DNA from: Cohaesibacter gelatinilyticus | GTDB lineage: Bacteria > Pseudomonadota > Alphaproteobacteria > Rhizobiales > Cohaesibacteraceae | DNA: 64,000 nt | NCBI RefSeq assembly: GCF_900215605.1 | Contig: NZ_OBEL01000001.1 | Location: 1,612,001 to 1,676,000, forward strand | Direction of reading: 5' to 3' | Shown here: positions 9,701 through 19,072 of the stretch, one piece after another | Layout: each line of letters starts with the position of its first letter | How positions within the stretch are numbered: the first letter of the stretch is position 1 | Position numbers and translations under genes: made by a program | Notes under the pieces: model-generated | The model's database searches: none | Told to the model about the DNA's origin: nothing | The model's input: the letters and a program-made list of their open reading frames with translations, nothing else

Positions 9701-10552
9701 ATGGCTCAAATCGATAATCTGCCCCCCTTGCGAGAGGTTATTGAACGTCATGGCTTGAAAGCCCTGAAAAGCCTGGGTCAGAATTTTCTGCTTGATCTGA
9801 ACCTGACTTGCCGCATTGCCCGCACGGCAGGCGATCTCTCCAATCATACCATCATCGAAGTCGGCCCTGGTCCTGGTGGGCTGACGCGTGCATTGCTTCA
9901 TGAAGGCGCAAAAAAGGTCATCGCCATCGAGATGGACCGACGCGCAATTGGAGCATTGCAGACGATTGCTGATCATTATCCCGGTCGCCTGGAGGTAATC
10001 GAGGGCAATGCTCTGGATATTGACATGGCCTCACTCGTACCGGAAGGGCCTGCAAGGATCGTTGCCAACCTTCCCTATAATGTCGGCACGGAACTACTGC
10101 TCGGCTGGTTACGGGGTGATCAGTGGCCACCTTTCTATGACAGCCTGACATTGATGTTCCAAAAGGAAGTGGCTCAGCGCATTACAGCGACCCAGAAAGA
10201 CAAAGCCTATGGTCGTCTAGCCGTAATTGCTGGTTGGCGCACAAATGCCATCAAAGTGTTTGACGTGGCCAAGGAGAATTTCTCTCCACCACCCAAGGTT
10301 ACCTCAGCAATCGTGCATCTGACACCCAAAGACAATCCTCTTCCCTGCAAATTGAAGTATCTGGAGCAAGTGACAGCAGCAGCTTTCGGTCAGCGCCGCA
10401 AGATGCTACGCCAAAGCCTTAAAAGCCTGGGAGTGGATCATCTTGCTTTGATCGAGCAGGCTGGCCTGGAACCAACACAGCGCGCGGAAACGGTCCCTAT
10501 TGAAGGGTTTGTCACCCTTGCAAATGGTTTGAAAGCCATACGACAGGTTTGA
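9701..10552 (+). CDS. rsmA: 16S rRNA dimethyladenosine transferase
   Basis: Dimethylates the two adjacent adenosines in the 3'-terminal hairpin of 16S rRNA (KsgA activity), a late check in 30S assembly. The 283 residues show the KsgA/Erm fold: SLGQNFLLD near residue 25, the S-adenosylmethionine loop [10 protein letters not shown] near 52, and the catalytic NLPY motif near 123. A C-terminal helical domain follows. It is the last gene of the plus-strand string and ends 24 bases before a strong bidirectional terminator. Confidence 0.97.
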   Translation: MAQIDNLPPLREVIERHGLKALKSLGQNFLLDLNLTCRIARTAGDLSNHTIIEVGPGPGGLTRALLHEGAKKVIAIEMDRRAIGALQTIADHYPGRLEVIEGNALDIDMASLVPEGPARIVANLPYNVGTELLLGWLRGDQWPPFYDSLTLMFQKEVAQRITATQKDKAYGRLAVIAGWRTNAIKVFDVAKENFSPPPKVTSAIVHLTPKDNPLPCKLKYLEQVTAAAFGQRRKMLRQSLKSLGVDHLALIEQAGLEPTQRAETVPIEGFVTLANGLKAIRQV

Positions 10553-10575
10553 GCTCACGACCTCACAAAATAAAT

Positions 10576-10605
10576 GGCGCCAGAAACAGATCTGACGCCT
10601 TTTTT
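10576..10605. terminator. Bidirectional terminator between rsmA and gmk
   Basis: GGCGCCAG (10576-10583) pairs with CTGACGCC (10592-10599, one G-U) and is followed by six Ts on the plus strand. The upstream side is A-rich, so the minus strand also has a T-rich tail. It separates the convergent genes rsmA and gmk. Confidence 0.85.
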
Positions 10606-10623
10606 AAAGCCAGAAGAAATATC

Positions 10624-11256
10624 CTACTTCAGCATTTCGTCGACAAAACCACGTGCTCCGACCACACGATCTCGCTTGTGTCGCTCAGCTTCCAGAATGG
10701 ATGCAACGGCCTTGAACGCACGCTCCAGATCATCATTGACGATAACATAATCATACTCATCCCAATGAGCGATCTCGACCTTGGCATTCTCAAGTCTACG
10801 CTGAATGACGTCATCTTTATCTTCCGCACGCCGCACCAGACGGTTTTTCAATTCTTCCATGGACGGTGGCAAAATAAAGATGGAAACTACATCCTTCCTG
10901 GCGGCCTTGCGAATCTGGACCGTTCCCTGCCAATCGATATCAAACAGGACATCCTGTCCTTTTGATAGCGCTTCCTCTACGGGATCTCGTGGCGTTCCGT
11001 AGAAGTTGGAATGAACCTCTGCCCATTCCAGCAGATCGCCACGCTCACGCATAGCATGAAAATTCCTCTCACTGGTGAAATGATAGTGCACACCATCAAT
11101 TTCACTTGGCCGCTTTTCACGTGTTGTGGCAGAAACGGAAAGCTGCAAATTGCGATCACTGTCCAGCAAATGACGACAAATGGTCGACTTCCCCGCTCCT
11201 GAGGGGGACGACAACACCAGCATCAACCCACGCCGATCCATTACAGTTTGCGACAT
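10624..11256 (-). CDS. gmk: Guanylate kinase
   Basis: Phosphorylates GMP to GDP with ATP. The 210 residues match the family: P-loop SSPSGAGKST at about residues 16-25, the GMP-binding segment with ATTREKRPSE near 43 and VHYHFTS near 56, and a lid region rich in arginine (RRAEDKDDVIQRR near 148). It is downstream of yicC with a six-base gap, a pairing found in many bacteria. It is the last gene of the minus-strand cluster that begins with fabD. Confidence 0.97.
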   Translation of the reverse strand: MSQTVMDRRGLMLVLSSPSGAGKSTICRHLLDSDRNLQLSVSATTREKRPSEIDGVHYHFTSERNFHAMRERGDLLEWAEVHSNFYGTPRDPVEEALSKGQDVLFDIDWQGTVQIRKAARKDVVSIFILPPSMEELKNRLVRRAEDKDDVIQRRLENAKVEIAHWDEYDYVIVNDDLERAFKAVASILEAERHKRDRVVGARGFVDEMLK

Positions 11257-11262
11257 ATTCCC

Positions 11263-12150
11263 TTACTCCACATTCTGGATTTGCTCGCGCAATTGTTCAA
11301 TCACTGCCTTAAGATCCAGCCCAATCGCCGTTAAGCTGGTATCGTTGGATTTCGAACAGAGAGTGTTAGCTTCGCGGTTAAACTCTTGTGCCAAAAAATC
11401 CAGTTTTCGACCCACTGGCACTTTACTGACCAAAAGATCCTTTGCTGCCTGACAATGTGCATAGAGACGATCCAACTCTTCACGAATATCGGCCTTTCCA
11501 GCGATCAGAACCGCCTCCTGATAAAGCCGATCCTCATCCAGGCTTCTCTCAGCGTCCAGAATTCGTTCAATCTGGCTTCGCAACTTCTCCGCAATCGCTT
11601 CGGGTCGGCGAGCCGGGCAGTTTTCAGCTTGCTTGGTCAGATCCTCAAGTTCTTCCACTCGTGAAAGCAGGACATGCTGTAAAGCAGCACCTTCCCGTCC
11701 ACGCATGGTGACGAGATCTTTCGCAGCCTCATCAAAACTGGCAAGCAATTGTGCTACCAGTTCCTTCCTCAGTTCCTCACTATCCTGCTCTTCTACCGGC
11801 TCCAAAACACCCCGAATGGACAGCAGTCCATCAATGGTCGCAGGCGCCAAATCAGCTTTCCCCTCTACAACCTTCATGGCAGCAAGCACAGCTTCCAATA
11901 CTGGCTCGTTAACCTTGAGAACCTGTTCCTTACCTTCCATTTGAACGGATAGGTTTACGAAACAAGAGCCACGAGTGATGTATCGTCCCAATGTCTCACG
12001 GACTGGTCGATCCAGCCCATCAAAGCCATTTGGTAATCGTAGACGGATATCGAGCCCCTTCCCGTTGACACTTTTGACCTCCCACGTCCAGCGATAAGCA
12101 TCATAAACGCCGCTGGCACGGGTAAATCCAGTCATACTATTCAAGGTCAT
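11263..12150 (-). CDS. yicC: YicC family protein (putative endoribonuclease)
   Basis: YicC/YloC proteins are conserved stress-linked proteins; E. coli YicC has been linked to decay of the sRNA RyhB. I chose ATG 12150 because an AGGA lies about nine bases upstream and the resulting N-terminus MTLNSMTGFTR is the family's; the open frame reaches back 14 codons further without support. The 295 residues hold the N-terminal YicC domain (about 1-155) and the C-terminal DUF1732 domain (about 210-295) with the conserved NREANTLCSKS segment. It sits immediately before gmk. Confidence 0.9.
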   Translation of the reverse strand: MTLNSMTGFTRASGVYDAYRWTWEVKSVNGKGLDIRLRLPNGFDGLDRPVRETLGRYITRGSCFVNLSVQMEGKEQVLKVNEPVLEAVLAAMKVVEGKADLAPATIDGLLSIRGVLEPVEEQDSEELRKELVAQLLASFDEAAKDLVTMRGREGAALQHVLLSRVEELEDLTKQAENCPARRPEAIAEKLRSQIERILDAERSLDEDRLYQEAVLIAGKADIREELDRLYAHCQAAKDLLVSKVPVGRKLDFLAQEFNREANTLCSKSNDTSLTAIGLDLKAVIEQLREQIQNVE

Positions 12151-12307
12151 GGGCAACATTCCTGTCGGGAGTGTAATAGGCCGAAAGGCCAAAATTCGAT
12201 TGATTCCCGGATATTATCCAGAATCGCCAAGAAGATTAGCATAAGGTCAGCTTATGCAAAAAGCAGTGATGTAGACTTGATTTCTATATCCATGAAGATG
12301 CCCACAT

Positions 12308-12342
12308 ACAAAAAGACCGGGATTTGCCTCAAATCCCGGTCT
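12308..12342 (-). terminator. Rho-independent terminator of mltG
   Basis: AAGACCGGGATTT (from 12313) pairs perfectly with its complement ending at 12342 around a short loop. On the minus strand the stem runs into a T-tract. It begins 18 bases past the mltG stop, so yicC-gmk probably have a separate promoter in 12151-12307. Confidence 0.8.
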
Positions 12343-12359
12343 TATAATCACTCACGAAC

Positions 12360-13700
12360 TTACTCTGTTGGCTGAGCATTCTTTTTCTGTTCATCCGCCT
12401 TCACAGCTTCAGCTTTTTTTCGAGCGTCAATGCGTTGTTTCTCGATCTGACGCCAGCGTTTCACATTCTGATTATGCTCATCCAATGTCTCGGCAAATAC
12501 ATGACCACCGGTACCATCAGCCACAAAGAACAGATCTTTGGTTCGACTTGGATTGGCAACAGCTTCCAATGCAGCCCGTCCCGGATTGGCAATAGGTCCT
12601 GGTGTTAGTGCCGGAATCTGATAGGTGTTGTAGTCGGTCTTTTTCTGCAAATCAGACTTGAAAATCGGACGCCCCTTGGGCTTACCCTGTCCTTTGAAAA
12701 TGCCATAGATCACAGTAGGATCCGATTGCAGTTTCATACCTTTCATCAAACGATTGACAAAAACACCGGCAACACGGGTGCGCTCACTCGCCTGTCCGGT
12801 CTCTTTCTCAACAATAGAAGCCAAAGTCACCATCTCTTCCTTGTTCGCCAAGGGAAGATCAGAAACACGGCGTTTCCAAATCTCATCAACCGCACGATTT
12901 CGCTCTGCTACCATGCGCTTAACAATCTCCGCACGACTCGTACCACGAGAAAATTTATAGGTCTCTGGAAGCAAAGCTCCCTCAGCAGGCATCGCTGGCA
13001 TATCACCAACCAGAATCTTGTGAGCTTCAATCACTTTCATGGTCTGATAAGTGGTATAGCCTTCGGGAATGGTGAGCGAATGTAGAATAGACTTTCCAGA
13101 GGTCAGAATATTCATAACCTCACGCATGGAAAGACCAGGACGGAACAGATATTCCCCGGCTTTCAACGCTCCATCTTTCTTGTAAAGGGTCACCCCATAC
13201 TCAAAGATATATTTGTTGGAAATGACATTCTGTTGCTCAAGAATACCGGCAATTGTACCCAGACCGGTACCACGGCTCACCAGAATGGTACGCTCCTTCA
13301 CCAGCGGTCCTGCTTCATCAAAGCTCTGTTTGCCAAAATACAGCAAGCCGGCAATACCAACCACCATAAGCAATACAACAGACAGCATGAAATTCATGAA
13401 CACCACAACAGGATGGCGTGCTGCTTTGGAGCGACCCGGTGGCGGGGGGGGAGTTTCAGGTTCGATGGCCTGACGCGGACTTTTGGGTGCCTTGAGCATC
13501 GGAGAAGGAGCTGTTGAGATCTCAAGAGCCGTTACTTCACGATCTAAATCTGGCTCTGTCGCGCCGTCATCCGGTTTGCTATCAGCGGCACTCTCTATCT
13601 CGGAGTCATTCAGATCTTGCTCAGAATTGACACTCACATCATCGTTCTTGTCAGCCAGTTCGTCCTTTATTGACTCACCGTCTTTGGTTTCGTCAGCCAT
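12360..13700 (-). CDS. mltG: Endolytic transglycosylase MltG
   Basis: Inner-membrane lytic transglycosylase that cleaves nascent peptidoglycan strands and is thought to set glycan chain length. The start at 13700 (MADETKDG) has GAGG five bases upstream and is preferred over an in-frame ATG 26 codons earlier. The 446 residues consist of a long acidic cytoplasmic N-terminus (about 1-100, ending in a PPPPPGRSKAARHP linker), one membrane helix (about 105-125), a LysM-like segment, and the YceG domain. Conserved YceG motifs are visible: IPEGYT, LPETYKF, and IVEKET, which carries the catalytic glutamate. It lies downstream of fabF, a conserved placement. The unusually long charged cytoplasmic tail is typical of Rhizobiales MltG. 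Confidence 0.93.
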   Translation of the reverse strand: MADETKDGESIKDELADKNDDVSVNSEQDLNDSEIESAADSKPDDGATEPDLDREVTALEISTAPSPMLKAPKSPRQAIEPETPPPPPGRSKAARHPVVVFMNFMLSVVLLMVVGIAGLLYFGKQSFDEAGPLVKERTILVSRGTGLGTIAGILEQQNVISNKYIFEYGVTLYKKDGALKAGEYLFRPGLSMREVMNILTSGKSILHSLTIPEGYTTYQTMKVIEAHKILVGDMPAMPAEGALLPETYKFSRGTSRAEIVKRMVAERNRAVDEIWKRRVSDLPLANKEEMVTLASIVEKETGQASERTRVAGVFVNRLMKGMKLQSDPTVIYGIFKGQGKPKGRPIFKSDLQKKTDYNTYQIPALTPGPIANPGRAALEAVANPSRTKDLFFVADGTGGHVFAETLDEHNQNVKRWRQIEKQRIDARKKAEAVKADEQKKNAQPTE

Positions 13701-13919
13701 TCTTGCCTCGAAAATGATGGATATCAGAGAAGAAGGATTCAGCCCTCCTATCAATCTGATATCACAATCCCATCCCACTCGCTCAGGACAATTCCTGAAA
13801 CGAGATCACTTAATCTGTCGTCGCTCTAAAGGCATAACATGGCAAAAAAGAGACTGGCCAGGTTGATCTCATTCGACATATCCCGGTTTCATCTCTTGTG
13901 CCGATCTTATTCAAATCTA

Positions 13920-15182
13920 TCAATCAACGGCCTTGAAGATAAGAGAAGCGTTGGTTCCGCCAAACCCAAATGAGTTGGAAAGTGCAACATTGACTTCCTT
14001 CTCCTTGGCTTTGTATGGAACCAGATCAATTTTTGTCTCAACCGAAGGATTATCCAGGTTCAACGTTGGTGGAACAATATTGTCACGGATAGCCAGTAAC
14101 GAGAAGATTGCTTCGGCAGAGCCTGCAGCTCCGAGCAAATGACCAATCGCCGATTTGGTAGAAGACATGGTCAAACGATCAGCACCATCTCCAACCAAAC
14201 GCTCTACTGCACGAAGTTCTATCTCATCTCCCAAAGGAGTAGAAGTACCGTGCGCATTCACATAATCAATCTCATCCGGTGTAATTCCCGCCCGTTTCAA
14301 CGCCGCTTTCATGCAACGATAGGCACCGTCACCATCTTCTGAAGGAGCCGTAATATGATGGGCATCTCCTGACAAACCATAGCCAATCACTTCACCATAG
14401 ATCTTGGCACCACGTGCTTTGGCATGTTCATATTCTTCCAGCACCACGATGCCAGACCCTTCCCCCATAACAAAACCATCTCGATCCTTGTCATATGGGC
14501 GAGAAGCTTTCTCCGGTGTGTCATTGAAGTTGGTTGACAAGGCACGACAAGCAGCAAATCCCGCATATGACAGACGGCCAATAGGCGATTCTGTTCCACC
14601 CGCAACCATGACGTCGGCATCACCAAATGCAACAAGTCGGGCAGCATCACCAATAGCATGCGCTCCGGTCGAACAGGCAGTGACAACGGAATGGTTGGGA
14701 CCCTTCAAACCATTACGGATAGAGACATAACCGGAAGCCAGATTGATCAGACGGCCCGGAATAAAGAACGGGCTGATTCTGCGTGGCCCCTTTTCTTTCA
14801 GCTCATAGGCACCTTTTTCAATGCCCAATAAACCACCAATGCCGGAGCCGATCAGCACACCCGATGCAGCCTGATCTTCATAGCTTTCGGGTTTCCAGTT
14901 GGCATCTGCCAACGCCTCTTCTGCAGCTGCAATCGCATAGAGAATGAAATCATCAATCTTGCGCTGCTCTTTTTTCGGCATGATATCGTCGGGATTGAAG
15001 GTACCATTGGACCCATCACCGAATGGCAATTGGCAACCCACGTGACAGGCCAGATCTTCATACTCAAAACCAGTGACAGTTTTTGCGCCGCTCTTGCCTG
15101 CCAGAATGTTCGCCCAAGTGGTGTCCACACCATTCCCCAAGGGTGTTACCATTCCCAAACCGGTAACGACAACTCGTCTCAT
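13920..15182 (-). CDS. fabF: Beta-ketoacyl-ACP synthase II
   Basis: Condenses malonyl-ACP with acyl-ACP in fatty-acid elongation. ATG 15182 (MRRVVVTGLG) has GGAG eight bases upstream and gives the family N-terminus; the frame extends 12 codons further without support. The 420 residues carry the KAS triad: cysteine 170 in TACSTGA, histidine in NAHGTSTP and histidine in GHLLGAAG. The acpP terminator lies in the 297 bases between acpP and fabF, so fabF has at least partial transcriptional independence. Part of the fabD-fabG-acpP-fabF cluster. Confidence 0.97.
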   Translation of the reverse strand: MRRVVVTGLGMVTPLGNGVDTTWANILAGKSGAKTVTGFEYEDLACHVGCQLPFGDGSNGTFNPDDIMPKKEQRKIDDFILYAIAAAEEALADANWKPESYEDQAASGVLIGSGIGGLLGIEKGAYELKEKGPRRISPFFIPGRLINLASGYVSIRNGLKGPNHSVVTACSTGAHAIGDAARLVAFGDADVMVAGGTESPIGRLSYAGFAACRALSTNFNDTPEKASRPYDKDRDGFVMGEGSGIVVLEEYEHAKARGAKIYGEVIGYGLSGDAHHITAPSEDGDGAYRCMKAALKRAGITPDEIDYVNAHGTSTPLGDEIELRAVERLVGDGADRLTMSSTKSAIGHLLGAAGSAEAIFSLLAIRDNIVPPTLNLDNPSVETKIDLVPYKAKEKEVNVALSNSFGFGGTNASLIFKAVD

Positions 15183-15401
15183 TCTTTTGTCTCCGATGGT
15201 CTTACCTGTAATATTCACTCTTTATGGCTGTTGAGCGCACGCTCTTCAAGCCTGCTTTGTCTCAACACAGCCATAAGCTTACTCTGCCAACGAAAATCCG
15301 TGGAAAAAGCATCTCATTTGGTCTCTATATTTTTCAGACTCGTTGAAGTCTTGCAAGACCATATCCGGTGCCATTGATCCTGCAGCAGGGTCAAAACACA
15401 A

Positions 15402-15437
15402 AAATCCGGGCAAGGCACACGCCTTACCCGGATTTTT
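15402..15437 (-). terminator. Rho-independent terminator of acpP
   Basis: AAATCCGGG plus AAGGC pairs with GCCTT plus CCCGGATTT around ACAC with one mismatch, with T-runs on both outer sides. It lies about 43 bases past the acpP stop. Terminators here are expected because acpP is usually expressed far above its neighbours. Confidence 0.85.
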
Positions 15438-15479
15438 GAATGCTTCGAAACTCACATCAAAGGTGAGTTAACCCAACCA

Positions 15480-15716
15480 TTAGCCAGCAGCTTTGGTCAG
15501 GAAGTCAACTGCATTACCAACGGTCTGAATGGTTTCAGCAGCATCATCAGGAATTTCGGTGCCGAACTCTTCTTCAAACGCCATAACCAGCTCAACAGTA
15601 TCCAGGGAGTCAGCACCCAGATCGTCGATGAAAGAAGCTTCGTTGGTTACTTTGTCAGCATCAACGCCAAGATGTTCGATGACGATTTTTTTTACGCGCT
15701 CAGCGATATCGCTCAT
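15480..15716 (-). CDS. acpP: Acyl carrier protein
   Basis: Carries growing acyl chains on a 4'-phosphopantetheine arm. The 78 residues form the usual acidic four-helix protein with the attachment site at serine 37 in [11 protein letters not shown] Shine-Dalgarno (GAGGAAAG) precedes the ATG by a few bases. It sits between fabG and fabF, with a 346-base gap upstream and its own terminator downstream, so it can be transcribed as a single-gene message. Confidence 0.98.
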   Translation of the reverse strand: MSDIAERVKKIVIEHLGVDADKVTNEASFIDDLGADSLDTVELVMAFEEEFGTEIPDDAAETIQTVGNAVDFLTKAAG

Positions 15717-16062
15717 GTTCTTTCCTCAAATTTTACTTCAGCATCAAAGTTTGGAAAAACGGCTTGCTTTGGCCCGGAGCCGCACCAATCACTTTCCCGA
15801 TTTCGCATGTCGCCAGCCAGCAACCGGATACGGCCGACTGGCGTTTGACGCGAGTATTTCCAACAAAGACGTCCACCGCCTCTGCCGAACTCGCGCGGTT
15901 GTTAACACACTTTCTTGCGCTTGAGAAGATCAGGAATTGCACGGAAAAGCAATCTCCAATCCCATCTCGCGCCTTTTCCTCATCTATTCGATGCCTAACC
16001 AGGAGAAATCTACGCAAATTGCACAATTCCGCGCCGGATCAAGACATTCTCCGAACAGATGA
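15717..16062. other. Upstream region of acpP
   Basis: These 346 bases between fabG and acpP presumably hold the strong acpP promoter on the minus strand. I could not pick a convincing -35/-10 pair by eye. Short open frames on both strands (for example 15733-16026 minus) have no recognisable product. No other structure noted. Confidence 0.5.
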
Positions 16063-16803
16063 TCAGATCATTGCCATACCGCCATTCACATGCATGGTCT
16101 GACCTGTCACATATGCAGCTTCATTGGAAGCCAGATAGACCGCAGCCGCTGCAATCTCTTCTGGTGTTCCCATACGACCGGCAGGAATGGAGCCATTTAT
16201 GGCATCTTTCTGTTTGTCGTTCAGCTTGTCTGTCATCGCGGTAGCAATGAAACCCGGCGCAATCGTGTTGGCAGTGATGCCACGATTGGCGACTTCCTGA
16301 GCCAGTGATTTGGTCATGCCGATCATGCCAGCTTTGGCAGCGGCATAATTCCCTTGTCCGGGATTACCAGTCACACCAACGATTGAGGTGATGCCAATGA
16401 TTCGACCATGGCGACGCTTCATCATACCGCGCAAAGCTGCCCGAGACAGGCGCATAGCAGAGCTCAAGTTCACATTGATCACCTGATCCCAATCTTCATC
16501 TTTCATCCGCATGAACAAACCATCACGGGTGATGCCGGCATTGTTGACCAGAATATCCAGCTGCCCCATAGCTTCTTCAGCCTGACCAACAAGACCTGCA
16601 ACAGACTCAGGATCGGACAAGTTGGCAGGCGTTATATGAACACGCTCACCGCCAAGCTTTTCTGCGACAGCTTCCAGCACTTCAACACGGGTACCAGACA
16701 GAGCCACAGTTGCGCCCTGTGCATGCAATGCAGCAGCAATGGCTTCGCCGATACCACCAGATGCACCGGTCACAAGTGCTGTTTTACCACTCAGATCAAA
16801 CAT
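16063..16803 (-). CDS. fabG: 3-oxoacyl-ACP reductase
   Basis: NADPH-dependent reduction of beta-ketoacyl-ACP in fatty-acid elongation. ATG 16803 (MFDLSGKTALVTG) is preceded by AGGAG at a good distance; the open frame extends nine codons upstream without support. The 246 residues are a classic short-chain dehydrogenase: nucleotide-binding TGASGGIG at residues 12-19, NNAG near 87, and the catalytic tyrosine and lysine in NYAAAKAG near 150. Lies between fabD and acpP in the fatty-acid cluster. Confidence 0.96.
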   Translation of the reverse strand: MFDLSGKTALVTGASGGIGEAIAAALHAQGATVALSGTRVEVLEAVAEKLGGERVHITPANLSDPESVAGLVGQAEEAMGQLDILVNNAGITRDGLFMRMKDEDWDQVINVNLSSAMRLSRAALRGMMKRRHGRIIGITSIVGVTGNPGQGNYAAAKAGMIGMTKSLAQEVANRGITANTIAPGFIATAMTDKLNDKQKDAINGSIPAGRMGTPEEIAAAAVYLASNEAAYVTGQTMHVNGGMAMI

Positions 16804-16926
16804 AAAAGATCTCCTCATTTCCCCGTTCACGGGGAGATATCAGCGTTGCTTTCAATGTGACATGAGCCAGATCAATAGCTCATCATCTTCAAAAGCCGCA
16901 CTTTAAATCCGTCTCAATATATGTGC

Positions 16927-17868
16927 TTAAGCCAGCTTTTCCATAGCAGAATCAATATCACCAGGTTCGCCAACATTGACGGTAGCAACACCTTTGGCGA
17001 TACGACGAGCCAAACCTGTCAGGACTTTGCCGGTGCCGACTTCAAACAGGCAATCGACACCATTCCCCACCAGCCACGCAACAGATTCGGACCAGCGAAC
17101 CATACCAGTCACCTGTTCGACCAGATGCGTATGAATGGCTTCCGGATCGTCTACCGGGCTGGCCAATACATTGGCAACCAATGGCACAACTGGTTTATTG
17201 ATGCTTACGCCAGCCAGCGCCTCTGCCATTACATCAGCAGCTGGTGCCATCAAGGCACAATGGAAAGGCGCGGATACAGGGAGAAGCAATGCACGCTTTG
17301 CGCCTTTTTCCTTGGCAATATCGGCAGCACGCTCAATTGCGGCCTTTGCACCCGAAATCACAACCTGACCGGTCGCATTATCATTGGCAACCTGACAAAC
17401 CTGCCCTTCCGCAGCAGCTTCAGCCACTTCGCCAACCTGCTCGATGGTCAGTCCCAGCACCGCAGCCATGGCACCTTCACCTACTGGCACAGCGCTTTGC
17501 ATGGCATCGCCGCGGGTACGCAGCAAGCGAGCAGTATCAGACAGGCTCAAAGCGCCGGAAGCCGCAAGAGCAGAATATTCACCAAGAGAGTGGCCAGCGA
17601 CAAACGAGACCTTGTCCGCAAGAACCAGACCTTTTTCTTCCAGAACACGAAACGCTGCAATGGAAGCAGCCATCAAAGCTGGCTGAGCATTACGGGTCAG
17701 TGTCAGATCTTCGATCGGACCATTCCACATAATGTCGGACAATTTCTCGCCCAGAGCATCATCCACTTCTTCATAGACAGCCCGCGCCACAGCGAATTCA
17801 TCAGCCAACGCTTTACCCATGCCTACGGCCTGGCTTCCCTGCCCAGGGAATGTGAATGCAATACTCAT
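16927..17868 (-). CDS. fabD: Malonyl-CoA:ACP transacylase
   Basis: Transfers malonyl from CoA to acyl carrier protein to supply elongation units. ATG 17868 was chosen because GGA lies about eight bases upstream and MSIAFTFPGQGSQ is the family N-terminus. The 313 residues show the acyltransferase nucleophile serine 94 in GHSLGEY, the PGQGSQ oxyanion segment at residues 8-13, and the catalytic histidine in SAPFHCALM near 200. First gene of the minus-strand fab cluster; 123 bases separate it from fabG. Confidence 0.97.
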   Translation of the reverse strand: MSIAFTFPGQGSQAVGMGKALADEFAVARAVYEEVDDALGEKLSDIMWNGPIEDLTLTRNAQPALMAASIAAFRVLEEKGLVLADKVSFVAGHSLGEYSALAASGALSLSDTARLLRTRGDAMQSAVPVGEGAMAAVLGLTIEQVGEVAEAAAEGQVCQVANDNATGQVVISGAKAAIERAADIAKEKGAKRALLLPVSAPFHCALMAPAADVMAEALAGVSINKPVVPLVANVLASPVDDPEAIHTHLVEQVTGMVRWSESVAWLVGNGVDCLFEVGTGKVLTGLARRIAKGVATVNVGEPGDIDSAMEKLA

Positions 17869-18410
17869 ATGTTCCATCCTTGCCTTAATCAGCTATTGCC
17901 CAGCAAATAGTTTTCAAGTGTATTCATATCAAGGCCCCAGTCCTGCACTGAACGCAGTAGATGTGTTATACACTCGCAGTTTGGTTTGATTGGCCAGATT
18001 GCCACCAAGAGTCAAGACTTTCAGCAAGTCTGCATCAATTTAGCGACCATTTGCGGGGGAAAGTCCCCAAAACCCGGAACAAGACAAGCTATGCAGCAAG
18101 CAAAGCTGGGGCTTATTACATTCCTTGAAGATGAAATTGGCAAAATACGCCGAAAGTCCTTGCACTTCAGAGCAAATCAGCTATAAAGCGCCGGTCAGCT
18201 TGGCTTAGGCCGAGGGCTGAAGGGAAGGCTATCGCCCGTTTTCTGGAATTTTTGGAGAGCAAAGCGATGGTACGATTGCAAAGTGATCCGGCTTCCTGTG
18301 TCCTCGCTCTTGAAAGCAAATGAAGTATAAAAAGCCTTGTCAAAAGGCTTTTTAGAGGCTTTGCGCCAGCCAAGTGGACAGTGTGTAACTCTAATGACAA
18401 GGCAGGAAAA
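17869..18410. other. Divergent intergenic region fabD / rpsF
   Basis: These 542 bases separate fabD (leftward) from the ribosomal-protein operon (rightward) and should contain both promoters plus a long rpsF leader. The only distinct structure is the inverted repeat at 18329-18353. No open frame here has a Shine-Dalgarno and a recognisable product. Confidence 0.5.
18329..18353 (+). promoter_or_regulatory. Hairpin with T-rich arm in the rpsF leader (possible attenuator)
   Basis: AAAAAGCCTT (18329-18338) pairs perfectly with AAGGCTTTTT (18344-18353) around a five-base loop, 57 bases before the rpsF ATG. In the sense of the operon it has terminator form, with the T-run inside the 3' arm. It may be an attenuator, or it may end a transcript from further upstream. 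S6:S18-binding leaders are known for rpsF operons, but I could not match that motif here with confidence. Confidence 0.45.
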
Positions 18411-18821
18411 ATGGCGCTGTATGAGCACGTTTTCCTTGCTCGCCAGGATATTTCTCAACAGCAGGTTGAGTCTCTGGTAGAGCATTATAAATCCCTGATC
18501 TCCGAGTCCGAAGGTTCAATCGGTAAAGTGGAATATTGGGGTCTGAAATCCATTGCATATCGCATCAACAAAAGCCGCAAGGCACATTATGTTCTGATGA
18601 ATATCGATGCAGTTCCTGCAGCTGTTGCTGAAATGGAACGTCAGATGCGCATCAATGAAGACGTAATGCGCTTCATGACCATTCGTGTTGAAGAGCACGA
18701 AGAAGATCAGTCCGTGATGATGCAAAAGCGTGATCGTGATGATCGTCGTGGTGACCGTGGTGATCGCGGTGGCCGTCCTCCTCGTGGCCCACGCCGCGAT
18801 GCCGAAAAACCAGCTGAATAA
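18411..18821 (+). CDS. rpsF: 30S ribosomal protein S6
   Basis: Binds 16S rRNA with S18 in the platform of the small subunit. ATG 18411 ([13 protein letters not shown]) has AAGG eight bases upstream; a longer frame reaching 18381 was rejected. The 136 residues exceed the roughly 100-residue core because of a basic/acidic low-complexity tail from about residue 107 (repeats of Asp-Arg-Gly type, then PPRGPRR), common in alphaproteobacterial S6. First gene of rpsF-rpsR-DUF2232-rplI. Confidence 0.97.
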   Translation: MALYEHVFLARQDISQQQVESLVEHYKSLISESEGSIGKVEYWGLKSIAYRINKSRKAHYVLMNIDAVPAAVAEMERQMRINEDVMRFMTIRVEEHEEDQSVMMQKRDRDDRRGDRGDRGGRPPRGPRRDAEKPAE

Positions 18822-18832
18822 GGAGCAGGTCC

Positions 18833-19066
18833 ATGTCTGGAGCACGTCGTCCTTTCTTCCGTCGTCGCAAAACTTGCCCATTCACCGGCGAGAACGCACC
18901 GAAAATCGATTACAAAGACACCCGTCTTCTGCAGCGCTACATCTCTGAGCGCGGCAAAATCGTTCCTTCCCGCATCACAGCAGTATCTGCCAAAAAACAG
19001 CGTGAACTGGCTCGTGCCATCAAACGCGCTCGTTTCCTCGGCCTGCTGCCATACGTGATCAGCTAA
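18833..19066 (+). CDS. rpsR: 30S ribosomal protein S18
   Basis: S6 partner in the small-subunit platform. The 77 residues match the bacterial S18 consensus, with [13 protein letters not shown] near the N-terminus, [18 protein letters not shown] in the middle and the basic helix [11 protein letters not shown] at the end. An AGGAG Shine-Dalgarno precedes the ATG, 11 bases after the rpsF stop; the two genes are clearly coupled. Confidence 0.98.
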   Translation: MSGARRPFFRRRKTCPFTGENAPKIDYKDTRLLQRYISERGKIVPSRITAVSAKKQRELARAIKRARFLGLLPYVIS

Positions 19067-19072
19067 GTTCAA

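Noticed and set aside
15733-16026. 97-codon minus-strand frame upstream of acpP
   Set aside because: Occupies the expected acpP promoter region and has no recognisable product.
16921-17910. 329-codon open frame antisense to fabD
   Set aside because: Mirror of the fabD coding frame; the fabD motifs and operon position are decisive.
18690-18821. GAT/CGT-rich repeats near the end of rpsF as a DNA repeat
   Set aside because: It is the coding sequence of the Asp-Arg-Gly tail of S6, not an independent repeat.
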